64,000 nucleotides of DNA from NCBI RefSeq assembly GCF_964204645.1, contig NC_134036.1:9722704-9786703 (forward strand). The letters run 5' to 3'. The notes beneath the pieces were generated by a model. That model did not search any database, was not told the DNA's origin, and saw nothing but the letters and a program-made list of their open reading frames with translations. Below, piece by piece: positions 20,936 through 28,891 of this stretch. How positions within the stretch are numbered: position 1 is the stretch's first letter; each line of letters begins with the position of its first letter. This DNA comes from Tubulanus polymorphus (lineage: Eukaryota > Nemertea > Palaeonemertea > Tubulaniformes > Tubulanidae). Made by a program: the position numbers and the translations under genes.

Positions 20936-21955
20936 TTAATTTTCATTTTCATATTTTTCTTTAAGCTTATTGTATTCTAAATTTATATCCATTTGCATTT
21001 TCTTTGATATAATTCCTGAAAGATTCCCGAATTTATATTTATAGAATTTTACTTTTGAAAATATTTTTGGAATATAATTTTCGATTTCAGTTTTAGATGG
21101 ATGTTTATTTAAAAATTCTCTAAAATCATCATATTTAAGTTCAAATAAGTTCATTGCATAACTTACATTTGGTTTAAAGTTATCTAACTTTTTCAATATG
21201 GTAACTATATCATTACTCGAGAAATAATCTATAAATGTTTTTCTATACCACCGATAATCTAATATATTATTATTATTAAATTTTGGATTTATAACTCTTG
21301 GATCTTCTATTACATTATCTGTACCAATATGTTTAATTGAGTATTTATGATTCAATTGTTTATCATATATTACATATTCTTTACATTTTTCACACCAAGA
21401 TTTAAATACTTTTATTGCATGGGCTGAATCATTTCCACTTTTTGTTTTTAATTTATAATGTTTTGCCCAATTAGCCTTTGTTATACATTCATTACAGAAA
21501 GCACAATAATTCTGATCCTCTTTACATTTATCTTTATATATATTGGCATATGTTTTTACTAATTGTAAAATATGTTCATCTTTTTTGATGTGTAATAAAT
21601 AATCATTATAATTATCAAAATCTTCTTCACAATACATACATCTGATGTTATCTTTTGGTTGAACATTTGATTCTTCTATTTTAGGTTCAATATTATCATC
21701 ATTCGATGTAGAAGGTTCAATATTATCTTCTATTTTTATATCAATATTATCTTTTATTTTAGGTTCAATATTATCTTCTATTTTTATATCAATATTATTA
21801 TTACGTTCAATTAAATATTCTTTGTATTGATTTAATTCATTTAATAAAAATGTTCCAATATATTCATTTATTCTTTTATAAGGTATTACATAATACAAAT
21901 CATCATTGATTTCTTTATCAGCTTTGATTCTTTCATATAGTTTACCTCCTTCCAT
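20936..21955 (-). CDS. C2H2-like zinc-finger protein, 339 aa
   Basis: Three zinc-finger-like clusters: CMYCEEDFDNYNDYLLH near residue 105, CAFCNECITKANWAKH near 150, and CEKCKEYVIYDKQLNH near 188. The spacing is irregular compared with classical C2H2 fingers. Residues 53-100 hold an acidic repeat (units like NIDIKIEDNIEPKI). The C-terminal 110 residues are basic and probably helical. No enzyme motif is visible. It is the first leftward gene beside the convergence hairpin. Upstream lies a variant of the shared start motif (ATATATAATAAATG). It may be a DNA-binding regulator or packaging factor; this is inference from fingers and context alone. Confidence 0.75.
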   Translation of the reverse strand: MEGGKLYERIKADKEINDDLYYVIPYKRINEYIGTFLLNELNQYKEYLIERNNNIDIKIEDNIEPKIKDNIDIKIEDNIEPSTSNDDNIEPKIEESNVQPKDNIRCMYCEEDFDNYNDYLLHIKKDEHILQLVKTYANIYKDKCKEDQNYCAFCNECITKANWAKHYKLKTKSGNDSAHAIKVFKSWCEKCKEYVIYDKQLNHKYSIKHIGTDNVIEDPRVINPKFNNNNILDYRWYRKTFIDYFSSNDIVTILKKLDNFKPNVSYAMNLFELKYDDFREFLNKHPSKTEIENYIPKIFSKVKFYKYKFGNLSGIISKKMQMDINLEYNKLKEKYENEN

Positions 21956-21987
21956 TTATTATATATATTTTTATTAAAGTTAAAATT

Positions 21988-23235
21988 TTAATACATAACA
22001 CTATCTAATTGTGAATTTATAATATTTAATTGCGCGTCAGATATAATATAAATATGCATTTTAAAATTTTTAATTCCCTTTTTCTTTTTCATGAATAATT
22101 GTATTCCATCTTTTGTATTTTGTAGTTTTTTTCCAGAACCATGTAATGAATTATCTTCAGTTGTTCTAAAATCTAACCATAATGCATATTTATTACCGGT
22201 ATAATAATCAATTTGATTAATGTTACAATTTTCAAATGATTTTACTTTTTCATTTATAAAATGTTTTCTAATTTCTACCCATTGATCTATCATTCTCATT
22301 CCTTGACAAAATATTTTATTCGCTATACCTTCGATAGTTATTTCTACTTTTGTTATTTCAGGATTATAATAATTGTCAACATTTATTGCGCCATTAGTAT
22401 ACGTTCCAATAGTAAAAAATATTAATATACCTTTAATAGATCTTCTAGGGAAGTTAATATTCTCATTTATTATTTCATCATTTGCATTAATAGTTACAGT
22501 TTTAAATTTATCAATATAATCATATAATAATGAAAATCCTTGATTGTATTGAGTTTGAATTATACTTGAAATATTTTCATCAGTTACTGTATCATATTCT
22601 AAACATATATTCGATAATTTATAACTCATATCTTTAACAACACTAGATAATACAATTTCATTTACAGGAGCAAATGTTATCTCAAATATAATATCTTCTT
22701 GAATTGCGTATTTATATAAAGGTGCATTATTATTTATCAATTCAAAGTCTAATGGAATTTTATATTTGCTTCCATATATACTTTTTATCAATTTATCTAC
22801 ATCATTTGTTAATATTGCGCTATTAGCTTCTGATCTTAATTTATTTTGGTTTTCTGATTGGATACCTTGAAATATCATATTATTTCTATTTTCTTTAGTT
22901 AACCATAAATCTTTATAATGCATAAATAAATTATAATCATCTAATGAGAAAACTGTTTCTGGACCAATCTTTATTGTTAACTTTTTAATCAAATATCTTC
23001 CAACATTATCAACGACATAATTATTATTATTACCGATTACTTTTATATCAGCTGATAAATAAATACTATTTGGAACGTAAAAAGTATTTTGTGTTAATCT
23101 AGGAATTCTAACGTATAAAGTTTCATCGGGATTAATATTTGAAGGGTTATGAGTAATTATATGATGTGATCTTTCTGCTTTAATAGCATTAGATATTCTA
23201 TGATTCTTAGAAGGATTGATATAACTCCCACTCAT
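21988..23235 (-). CDS. Candidate major capsid protein (double jelly-roll), 415 aa
   Basis: The protein is rich in beta-strand-like segments and contains LYVRIPRLTQNTFYVPNS, then VGRYLIKKLTIKIG, DDYNLFMHYKDLW, a long middle domain (IPLDFELINNNAPLYKYAI), and a C-terminal part with LWLDFRTTEDNSLHGSGKKL and MHIYIISDAQLNI. This order recalls the hexon-like proteins of Polintons and adintoviruses, though 415 residues is on the short side for that family, and I assign it by pattern and position, not by a search. In the family it builds the icosahedral shell. It follows a textbook copy of the shared start motif at 23236-23253 and is intact. Confidence 0.6.
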   Translation of the reverse strand: MSGSYINPSKNHRISNAIKAERSHHIITHNPSNINPDETLYVRIPRLTQNTFYVPNSIYLSADIKVIGNNNNYVVDNVGRYLIKKLTIKIGPETVFSLDDYNLFMHYKDLWLTKENRNNMIFQGIQSENQNKLRSEANSAILTNDVDKLIKSIYGSKYKIPLDFELINNNAPLYKYAIQEDIIFEITFAPVNEIVLSSVVKDMSYKLSNICLEYDTVTDENISSIIQTQYNQGFSLLYDYIDKFKTVTINANDEIINENINFPRRSIKGILIFFTIGTYTNGAINVDNYYNPEITKVEITIEGIANKIFCQGMRMIDQWVEIRKHFINEKVKSFENCNINQIDYYTGNKYALWLDFRTTEDNSLHGSGKKLQNTKDGIQLFMKKKKGIKNFKMHIYIISDAQLNIINSQLDSVMY

Positions 23236-23253
23236 TTATTTAACAAAAAAATT
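23236..23253 (-). promoter_or_regulatory. Shared start motif, candidate late promoter (capsid gene)
   Basis: On the minus strand AATTTTTTTGTTAAATAA directly precedes ATG. The same T-run followed by TAAATAAATG occurs before most leftward genes and is missing before internal frames. The arrangement is reminiscent of poxvirus late promoters, where TAAATG marks the transcription and translation start. Confidence 0.7.
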
Positions 23254-23259
23254 AATTAT

Positions 23260-24833
23260 TTATTTTTTGATATTTTTTGATATCATATTTACTAAACCAA
23301 AAATAATAGCACTTACAACTGTGATTAAAAATAAAATAATATGTTCAGCAGCAAAGTTAATAATGTTTCCTGCAGATTTCAATATAAAACCAACAATTGA
23401 AGCAATAACTCCTGGCAATGCTGCAGCAGATTTTTTAGATAGTTCCCATAAATATTTTGCTAATTTCTTTAAACCATCTTTAACTTTATCTTGTATAGAA
23501 TTATTACTTGGAGGTTTATCTGGTTTATTTGGAGTAGGAGTGGGAGTAGATTTTAAAGCATTTGATATTGCTAAACCAATTGTTGTAAATAACATAGTTA
23601 CAGCTGTTAGAATTGAAAGAATTGTTATTCCTTCAAACTTAAATAATAATTTTATTCTATCTTTTAATGATATGTCAGAATTTGGTTTTAGTATTAACTC
23701 TTTAACAACAACTTTTAATCTATTAATACAATAATCATATGATTTTGATAATAATTTCATTTTTTCTTTCTGAAATTCTATGTTATATTCTAAATCATCA
23801 ATTTCTTTTTCTAAATATGCATTTCTTTTTTTAAATTCAATTTCTTCAATAACTTTAAATTCTCTATCTAATTTTAATTGTTCTAATTCTTTTCTGGTGT
23901 CAAATAATTTATTTTCTAAAGGTTTAATTTTATTATATCTAATATTTTTTTCGCGCGCAATTTTATCGGCTTCATTTCGTATACTTATTATTTCTCTAAT
24001 TGTTTTTTTAGAAAACATATTTAAAGCTTCTATTTCTTGATCTGTTGCATCAAGTAATCCATTCGGTAAAAGTTTTTCAGTTTGAACTTCGTTTGATTTA
24101 AGTTTACTAGTTTTGGAAGTTTTATTCAGTAAGTTATCTAAACGTTTTTCTAATTGTGATTGACTTAAATCATTATCAATTTGTTGAGTGTCTCTTCTCG
24201 ATGTTTCGGGTGTTGAAGATCTTAATTTATCTCTATTCTCTTCCATTTCCGTTTCTGGATTATTATCGATTATTTCAAATAATTCATTAATTCTTTGTTT
24301 AAATTCTTTTCTATTATTATCTCTTTCTTCTTGTGTAACATCAGTTATTTAATTTCTATTACTTATTCTCTTAATTCTATCTGGTTCTAACTTAAGCAAA
24401 GTTGATTCTGCTAATATTATATTTTGAGTTTTATAAGAGATGTTAAAATAATAATCATCTTTCAATTTATAATAATATTCACCATCTAAATATTTTAATT
24501 CTTTTACTAAAAGTCTGGCACCTCTGTAATTTATATTATATCCAGATTTTTTACATCTTGAAACTTATAAATATATTCAATATTTTCTAAATTTTGTCTT
24601 GATAAACCTTGATTTTCATTTTCAGGATTTATTCTCGATCTAGTTCTTCTATCAAATTCATCTGTTGATGGGACTTTAGAACCACTATCTGCTAAATTAG
24701 AATTATATGCTGATTCATCATCATTATCAATATTAGTTTCATTAAAATCGGTTTGTGGTTCATCGTCAATATATCCTTCATTATCATTTCCCATGTCATC
24801 CAATGGAATATTTTCTACACCTTCTACATCCAT
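23260..24833 (-). pseudogene. Coiled-coil membrane protein, broken by frameshift and stop
   Basis: Two open frames belong to one ancestral gene. The upstream frame (24531-24833, 100 aa) is acidic and starts after a good copy of the shared motif. It runs into a stop near 24531, while another frame carries recognisable coding sequence (GARLLVKELKYLDGEYYYK) on to an in-frame TAA near 24348. Coding then resumes through 24246-23260 (328 aa). The latter has a coiled coil (about 95-175) and three hydrophobic segments (ILSILTAVTMLFTTIGLAI, ALPGVIASIVGFIL, IILFLITVVSAIIFGLV). No shared motif precedes the Met at 24246, supporting the upstream start. Original length would be about 520 residues. A related protein with the same KDGLKKLAKYLW-type segment occurs, as I recall, in other invertebrate Polintons. 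Probably a structural or membrane-active virion protein. Confidence 0.75.
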
Positions 24834-24851
24834 TTACATAATAAAAAAATT
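24834..24851 (-). promoter_or_regulatory. Shared start motif (coiled-coil membrane gene)
   Basis: AATTTTTTTATTATGTAA before ATG on the minus strand. It differs from the consensus in the second half but keeps the seven-T run and TAAATG. Confidence 0.6.
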
Positions 24852-26238
24852 AAAATTTAAAATATAATATTCCTCCGATTACAATTCCTATACAAGTTAT
24901 AGCTAATTTAGTATTTTCATGGGATTTATTATCATCATTTAGTTTAATTATATCATGTTGAATTTTATCAGTTCTATTATTTTCTGATGTATTGTAATCT
25001 TTTATTTTAGAATCATTAACCAATTTAATATTCTTAGTTTTAGTTTCTGTTGATTGAATGTGTTTTTTATTTTTTTCACCTTCCATTAATTTTGGGGCAG
25101 TAATAATCTTTTTATTTATATCATTTAATCCAAATGAATTATTTATTGTTGCAGTTTTAATTAGATTATTATAACCAATTATATTTCCCATCTTTAATAC
25201 TAAATCATTAGAAATAATTAATAGATTAGGGCCTATACAATAATTAAGTCTTACATGAGATTTATCTAAATAATTTTGATATCTTATAATGTTTTCTGGA
25301 ATCGATCTATTTTTATCATTATGAATTGAATCTTCAAATAATACTTTAAACTGTTTTTGTGTATCAAATGATGTATTCAAATTTCCAATTATCGGTGATC
25401 TTGTTTCAACTTGTGATCCTAGAATACAAATCAAATAAGTTCTAATAGATTGATTTATTCTTTCTATACCTGATTTAGTAAAACCTTCACTATTTTCTAA
25501 AATAAAATAAACCCAACCATTATTGTTTTCTTGTTTTAAATTATCATAAAATTTTGGTAATTTATTGAAATTTAATGTTTCTAAATCCTTTGTTTCTATT
25601 TTACCATAACCTAATTTTTTATTATAGATATTATAAAAACTATTAGATGGTATGGGAAGTGCACAATATTCTGCAATCTTTTTAGGGCAAGGAAGTGATC
25701 TTATTGTTCCAATTTTTATTCTAAAATCAGAATTATTTATATCTATATTAAATTCATTACAAATTTTATAAAACTTTGATAAATTAATATTATTATCTAA
25801 TTCTTTAAAATATCTAGATCCTGGTAAAGCGCACTCTAATTCATTTAATATTATTCTGATTTGAAAGTATGTATGAAATCTAAATAAACTTTGAATTAGT
25901 TTATATTTAGAATTATTCAAATGATCATTCCAACTTATTCCACATCCTGTTGTTGCACAATAAACAGCAAAATTTAATTGGTTCTGCCAATACTTCATAT
26001 TAGATTTTAATAACCATTGTTTTTCATCTTTCAATTTTTTAAAATTAATTAAATATACATGAAATATATTTTCCATCTTTGCATTAAAATTATTAGTTTC
26101 AGTAACGTTCATTTCTAAATTAGTTAATGAATCTAAAACTTCATTTCTATATGTAATATCTTTATTAAAATCTATTGCTGGAATATTATATTTAATTGAT
26201 TTATTATATCGGAAAGTTTTTGGAAAACTATCTGCCAT
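24850..26238 (-). CDS. Polinton conserved hypothetical with C-terminal membrane anchor, 462 aa
   Basis: Contains WQNQLNFAVYCATTGCGISW near residue 84, FRFHTYFQIRRIL-like FRFHTYFQIRIIL near 118, WVYFILENSEGFTKSGIERI near 242 and RTYLICILGSQVETRS near 269, then a Lys/Asn-rich region and a final hydrophobic helix (LAITCIGIVIGGILYF). I recognise this pattern from proteins repeatedly annotated in invertebrate Polinton-like elements, where it is conserved beside capsid genes, but no biochemical role is known to me. A membrane-anchored structural protein is the simplest guess. The frame is intact, and a good shared start motif lies at 26239-26257. Confidence 0.7.
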   Translation of the reverse strand: MADSFPKTFRYNKSIKYNIPAIDFNKDITYRNEVLDSLTNLEMNVTETNNFNAKMENIFHVYLINFKKLKDEKQWLLKSNMKYWQNQLNFAVYCATTGCGISWNDHLNNSKYKLIQSLFRFHTYFQIRIILNELECALPGSRYFKELDNNINLSKFYKICNEFNIDINNSDFRIKIGTIRSLPCPKKIAEYCALPIPSNSFYNIYNKKLGYGKIETKDLETLNFNKLPKFYDNLKQENNNGWVYFILENSEGFTKSGIERINQSIRTYLICILGSQVETRSPIIGNLNTSFDTQKQFKVLFEDSIHNDKNRSIPENIIRYQNYLDKSHVRLNYCIGPNLLIISNDLVLKMGNIIGYNNLIKTATINNSFGLNDINKKIITAPKLMEGEKNKKHIQSTETKTKNIKLVNDSKIKDYNTSENNRTDKIQHDIIKLNDDNKSHENTKLAITCIGIVIGGILYFKF

Positions 26239-26257
26239 TTATATAACTAAAAAAATT
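26239..26257 (-). promoter_or_regulatory. Shared start motif (462-aa gene)
   Basis: AATTTTTTTAGTTATATAA before ATG on the minus strand. It overlaps the end of the upstream gene. Confidence 0.6.
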
Positions 26258-26690
26258 AATAATTTATTAATTCTTTTAATAATATATCTTGTTCTTCAAC
26301 TGTTATATGACCATTTAAACTTATTATATAATCTAGTGTATTCTTCAATTTATTAATTTCTTTTATATTAGTTTTAATTTTTTCTTTATTACTTTTTATA
26401 TTTAATTTTGAACTTATACCAGTTAAAACACTTGAACTTAATCCTAATACACCAATTGATATAGCTAAAGGTGTTAATGGACTGAATATTGCTAGAAATG
26501 TTATTACAGAACTAATTGTAACCGAACCACTTATAATCAAATAATATATAATTTTACTTTTTAAATATTTTTTCTTTTTTATCTTTAAGTCACTTTCAAA
26601 TTCTAATATTTGTTTTTCTAAATATATTTTTAATTTAGTTTTATTTATATCATGAGGAATAATATCAATACTATCAACTTTATCTTCCAT
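26256..26690 (-). CDS. Small two-span membrane protein, 144 aa
   Basis: Residues 46-90 are two adjacent hydrophobic segments (YYLIISGSVTISSVITFLA and PLTPLAISIGVLGLSSSVL) flanked by basic, probably helical stretches. The last residues of the protein are encoded inside the start motif of the next gene. No known domain. Its place among structural genes suggests a membrane component of the particle or of its exit route, which is inference. Confidence 0.7.
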   Translation of the reverse strand: MEDKVDSIDIIPHDINKTKLKIYLEKQILEFESDLKIKKKKYLKSKIIYYLIISGSVTISSVITFLAIFSPLTPLAISIGVLGLSSSVLTGISSKLNIKSNKEKIKTNIKEINKLKNTLDYIISLNGHITVEEQDILLKELINY

Positions 26691-26708
26691 TTATTTAGAA
26701 TAAAAATT
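26691..26708 (-). promoter_or_regulatory. Shared start motif (144-aa gene)
   Basis: AATTTTTATTCTAAATAA before ATG on the minus strand. The T run is shortened to five. Confidence 0.6.
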
Positions 26709-26709
26709 A

Positions 26710-27132
26710 CTAATTAGTAAACTTATAAGCAACAAATATAACAATAACTGTTCCACCTAAAATCCATATTATTTCATATTTCTGTTGTTCTTTACTCGGG
26801 GTATAATAATCTGATAATTTAGGTTTGTATAGATGTAATTTTTCTTTATTGGTTACTGTGTTATATAAACTCATAGCATCATCAACTGATTGAAAATCTC
26901 TGTGTGAAATCTTCTGATCATATAATTCTTTATTGATGTAATCCATATAGTTTTGTCTCTTTTCTCTATATTCTTCTGCAGCTTTATTGTATTTCTCTAA
27001 CGCTAAATTATGTCTTCTTTGTTCTCCTAATGAACTATTTTTATCAATATGTTTAAATAAATAACCACCACCAGTAAATGCTAAAGCGTTAACAATTGCT
27101 GATCCTATAATAGTTATAATTGCAGAAGCCAT
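26710..27132 (-). CDS. Two-span membrane protein with central coiled coil, 140 aa
   Basis: An N-terminal hydrophobic, Gly/Ala-rich segment (IITIIGSAIVNALAFTGGGYLF), a charged helix (RRHNLALEKYNKAAEEYREKR), a conserved-looking middle (SHRDFQSVDDAMSLY and LSDYYTPSKEQQ), and a C-terminal hydrophobic anchor (IIWILGGTVIVIFVAY). I have seen this layout in Polinton-like elements of other invertebrates. Function unknown; a minor virion membrane protein is plausible. The next gene downstream begins about 20 bases on. Confidence 0.7.
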   Translation of the reverse strand: MASAIITIIGSAIVNALAFTGGGYLFKHIDKNSSLGEQRRHNLALEKYNKAAEEYREKRQNYMDYINKELYDQKISHRDFQSVDDAMSLYNTVTNKEKLHLYKPKLSDYYTPSKEQQKYEIIWILGGTVIVIFVAYKFTN

Positions 27133-27150
27133 TTATTTAGCAAAAAAATT
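27133..27150 (-). promoter_or_regulatory. Shared start motif (140-aa gene)
   Basis: AATTTTTTTGCTAAATAA before ATG on the minus strand, one base different from the copy at 27379-27396. Confidence 0.7.
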
Positions 27151-27156
27151 ATGCAT

Positions 27157-27378
27157 TTATATGGGAGGAATATATTTTTGTTTTTCCAAATAATCAATTG
27201 TTAAATTAGATAAAGTAACTGCTAATGTTAACTTTAAAATATCATTTATATCAAATCTGTCAACATTAACACTTCCCATTTTGAATACTTTTTTTAATAC
27301 CATTGAATAACCAACAGTTCCAACTGATAGTAATGCGCCATTATATAATCCAGTTATTATCCACTTATTAACACTCAT
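27157..27378 (-). CDS. Small membrane protein, 73 aa
   Basis: A short protein with two weakly hydrophobic segments (WIITGLYNGALLSVGTVGYSMVL and ILKLTLAVTLSNLTIDYL) and an IPPI end. The start codon directly abuts the stop codon of the upstream gene (TAAATG), which is strong evidence that this short frame is real, since the shared motif also sits there. No family function is known to me. Confidence 0.7.
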   Translation of the reverse strand: MSVNKWIITGLYNGALLSVGTVGYSMVLKKVFKMGSVNVDRFDINDILKLTLAVTLSNLTIDYLEKQKYIPPI

Positions 27379-27396
27379 TTATTTATCAAAAAAATT
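27379..27396 (-). promoter_or_regulatory. Shared start motif (73-aa gene), overlapping upstream coding end
   Basis: AATTTTTTTGATAAATAA before ATG on the minus strand. The same bases encode the last residues NFFDK and the stop codon of the upstream gene, so promoter and coding sequence share DNA. Confidence 0.75.
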
Positions 27397-27735
27397 ACTA
27401 TCATCAAAATATTTAGTTAACTTATTTATGATTATTTCAACATTTATTTCATTACTAGTTTCATTTGTATATATTTCAATTATTATTTTTTTAATATCAT
27501 CGATGATAAAATCTTCATCTAATTCATAAAATCTTAAAGATTCTCCAATTAAATTAGTAATCTTTTCTACATTTAAAGTTTCTTTATCTATTGTTGTTTC
27601 ATACTCAAATGTTGTTTCATTAGAAAATGCAATATTTTTGATATGTGTTATTACATCATTAATATTAAATTTCATTTCTTTTTCGCGTTTAAAATCAAAC
27701 CCAAAACATATACTCGGTCCAACAGTTATATTCAT
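27379..27735 (-). CDS. Acidic hypothetical protein, 118 aa
   Basis: A soluble-looking protein with a Glu/Asp/Ile-rich composition and no membrane segment. The N-terminal MNITVGPSICFGFDF is hydrophobic but short. Secondary structure is probably helical in the second half (FIIDDIKKIIIEIY). No motif is recognised. It sits between the candidate penton and small membrane proteins, with a TAAATG junction to the next gene, so it is probably expressed with the structural set. Confidence 0.65.
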   Translation of the reverse strand: MNITVGPSICFGFDFKREKEMKFNINDVITHIKNIAFSNETTFEYETTIDKETLNVEKITNLIGESLRFYELDEDFIIDDIKKIIIEIYTNETSNEINVEIIINKLTKYFDDSNFFDK

Positions 27736-27753
27736 TTATATATCAAAAAAATT
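27736..27753 (-). promoter_or_regulatory. Shared start motif (118-aa gene)
   Basis: AATTTTTTTGATATATAA before ATG on the minus strand. Confidence 0.65.
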
Positions 27754-28504
27754 ACTCTCTACATCTTATAACTAATTCATAAATTACAGGGAAATTATTT
27801 AAATCAATTAAGTATCCATTATGATTTCTAATTTCTAATCTAAAATTATTAAATTTAGGAATACAAGGTTTGAAATCACATTCTGTTGAATTATAATTTA
27901 TTTGAGTTCCAAATTGTTTAACATTTTTTAGCGGTAAAATATTTAGTATACTAGAACTACAAATTGTTTCTTTAGTTGCTTCGAAAGTTTTTGTAGGCTC
28001 GATTAAATTGCAATAAATATAAAAGTGTGTAAAAGGTATTATATTTGATGTAGTATCAACATTTGAATAATATTTATCTGGTGTAATTCCTAATAGTTTA
28101 GCTATAGGTTTTTTAACTGAAAATTGATATTTTTCATTATGAGCTAACCTTATCTTCATTTTATTAGAATTATCACTTTTCAAAAATCTAATGTTAAATT
28201 CAGTATCACTACCTAATTTGATCCGAGCTTTTTTATTAATTTCCTGCGCTAATGTATTTAAATTATATAATCCTGGTTTTAAAAATAGATAATTCCATTT
28301 ATCCTTACTCTTGATTGAAAAAAATAAATGTTCAAGACTTTTAGCTGTTATATTATAAAAAGAATTACATAAACTTATATTAACTAATTTTAAATCTACA
28401 CAATTCTTAAATTCTCTATCTAATTGTACTAATAAATTATGTGATTTATAATTTGTAAGTTTTCTAGAATCAACATATATTCTGTATTCTTTTAATTCCG
28501 CCAT
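27752..28504 (-). CDS. Candidate minor capsid (penton-like) protein, 250 aa
   Basis: A strand-rich protein beginning with EYRIYVDSRKLTNYKSHNLLVQLDREF and containing LKLVNISLCNSFYNIT, FLKPGLYNLNTLAQEIN, and a C-terminal FRLEIRNHNGYLIDLN with LVIRCRE. Size, position and sequence style match the single jelly-roll penton proteins of Polintons and adintoviruses, which occupy the five-fold vertices. This assignment is pattern-based and unverified. The start motif before it is weaker than for its neighbours (GTAAAATAAATG preceded by a mixed A/T run). Confidence 0.55.
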   Translation of the reverse strand: MAELKEYRIYVDSRKLTNYKSHNLLVQLDREFKNCVDLKLVNISLCNSFYNITAKSLEHLFFSIKSKDKWNYLFLKPGLYNLNTLAQEINKKARIKLGSDTEFNIRFLKSDNSNKMKIRLAHNEKYQFSVKKPIAKLLGITPDKYYSNVDTTSNIIPFTHFYIYCNLIEPTKTFEATKETICSSSILNILPLKNVKQFGTQINYNSTECDFKPCIPKFNNFRLEIRNHNGYLIDLNNFPVIYELVIRCRE

Positions 28505-28521
28505 TTATTTTACATATTTTC

Positions 28522-28863
28522 TTATTCGAAATCTATTTCATGGTGTCCTTTTTCATTCTTACCTTTATATACGAAATAGAAATCTCCAGAACATAATTCT
28601 TCTAGATCTTCACTTGATAATCTATGAAATCTATCTGGTAAATAAGTTCTGAATTTATGTGTATTTCCTTTTAATCCTTCATATTCTAAATGAATTATTA
28701 ATTTATCTCCATATTTGTTAGTAACTGTAACAATATTTGTAATTAAATATTTCTTGTGAATTGTTAACTCAGTTAGTTTTTTGAATTTATAATCTACAGA
28801 TTTTACATTTGTGGTATCTTTAATTCTATCTAAGAATTCATTGTGTACTTGTTTGCTCTCCAT
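28522..28863 (-). CDS. Small Polinton protein, possibly OB-fold/replication accessory, 113 aa
   Basis: The core reads FKKLTELTIHKKYLI, VTNKYGDKLIIHLEY, KFRTYLPDRFHRLS and DFYFVYKGKNEKG. The alternating strand pattern is what a small OB-like DNA-binding barrel might give, and a similar small protein occurs beside the polymerase in related elements as far as I recall. It lies directly between the polymerase and the structural genes. The start is supported by GTATAATAAATG. Function is not established; a single-stranded-DNA-binding role is only a suggestion. Confidence 0.55.
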   Translation of the reverse strand: MESKQVHNEFLDRIKDTTNVKSVDYKFKKLTELTIHKKYLITNIVTVTNKYGDKLIIHLEYEGLKGNTHKFRTYLPDRFHRLSSEDLEELCSGDFYFVYKGKNEKGHHEIDFE

Positions 28864-28891
28864 TTATTATACAAATTTTTATTGAAATTTA

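Noticed and set aside
23267-24040. Plus-strand open frames antisense to the coiled-coil membrane gene
   Set aside because: Shadows of the minus-strand coding sequence; no start motif, no family.
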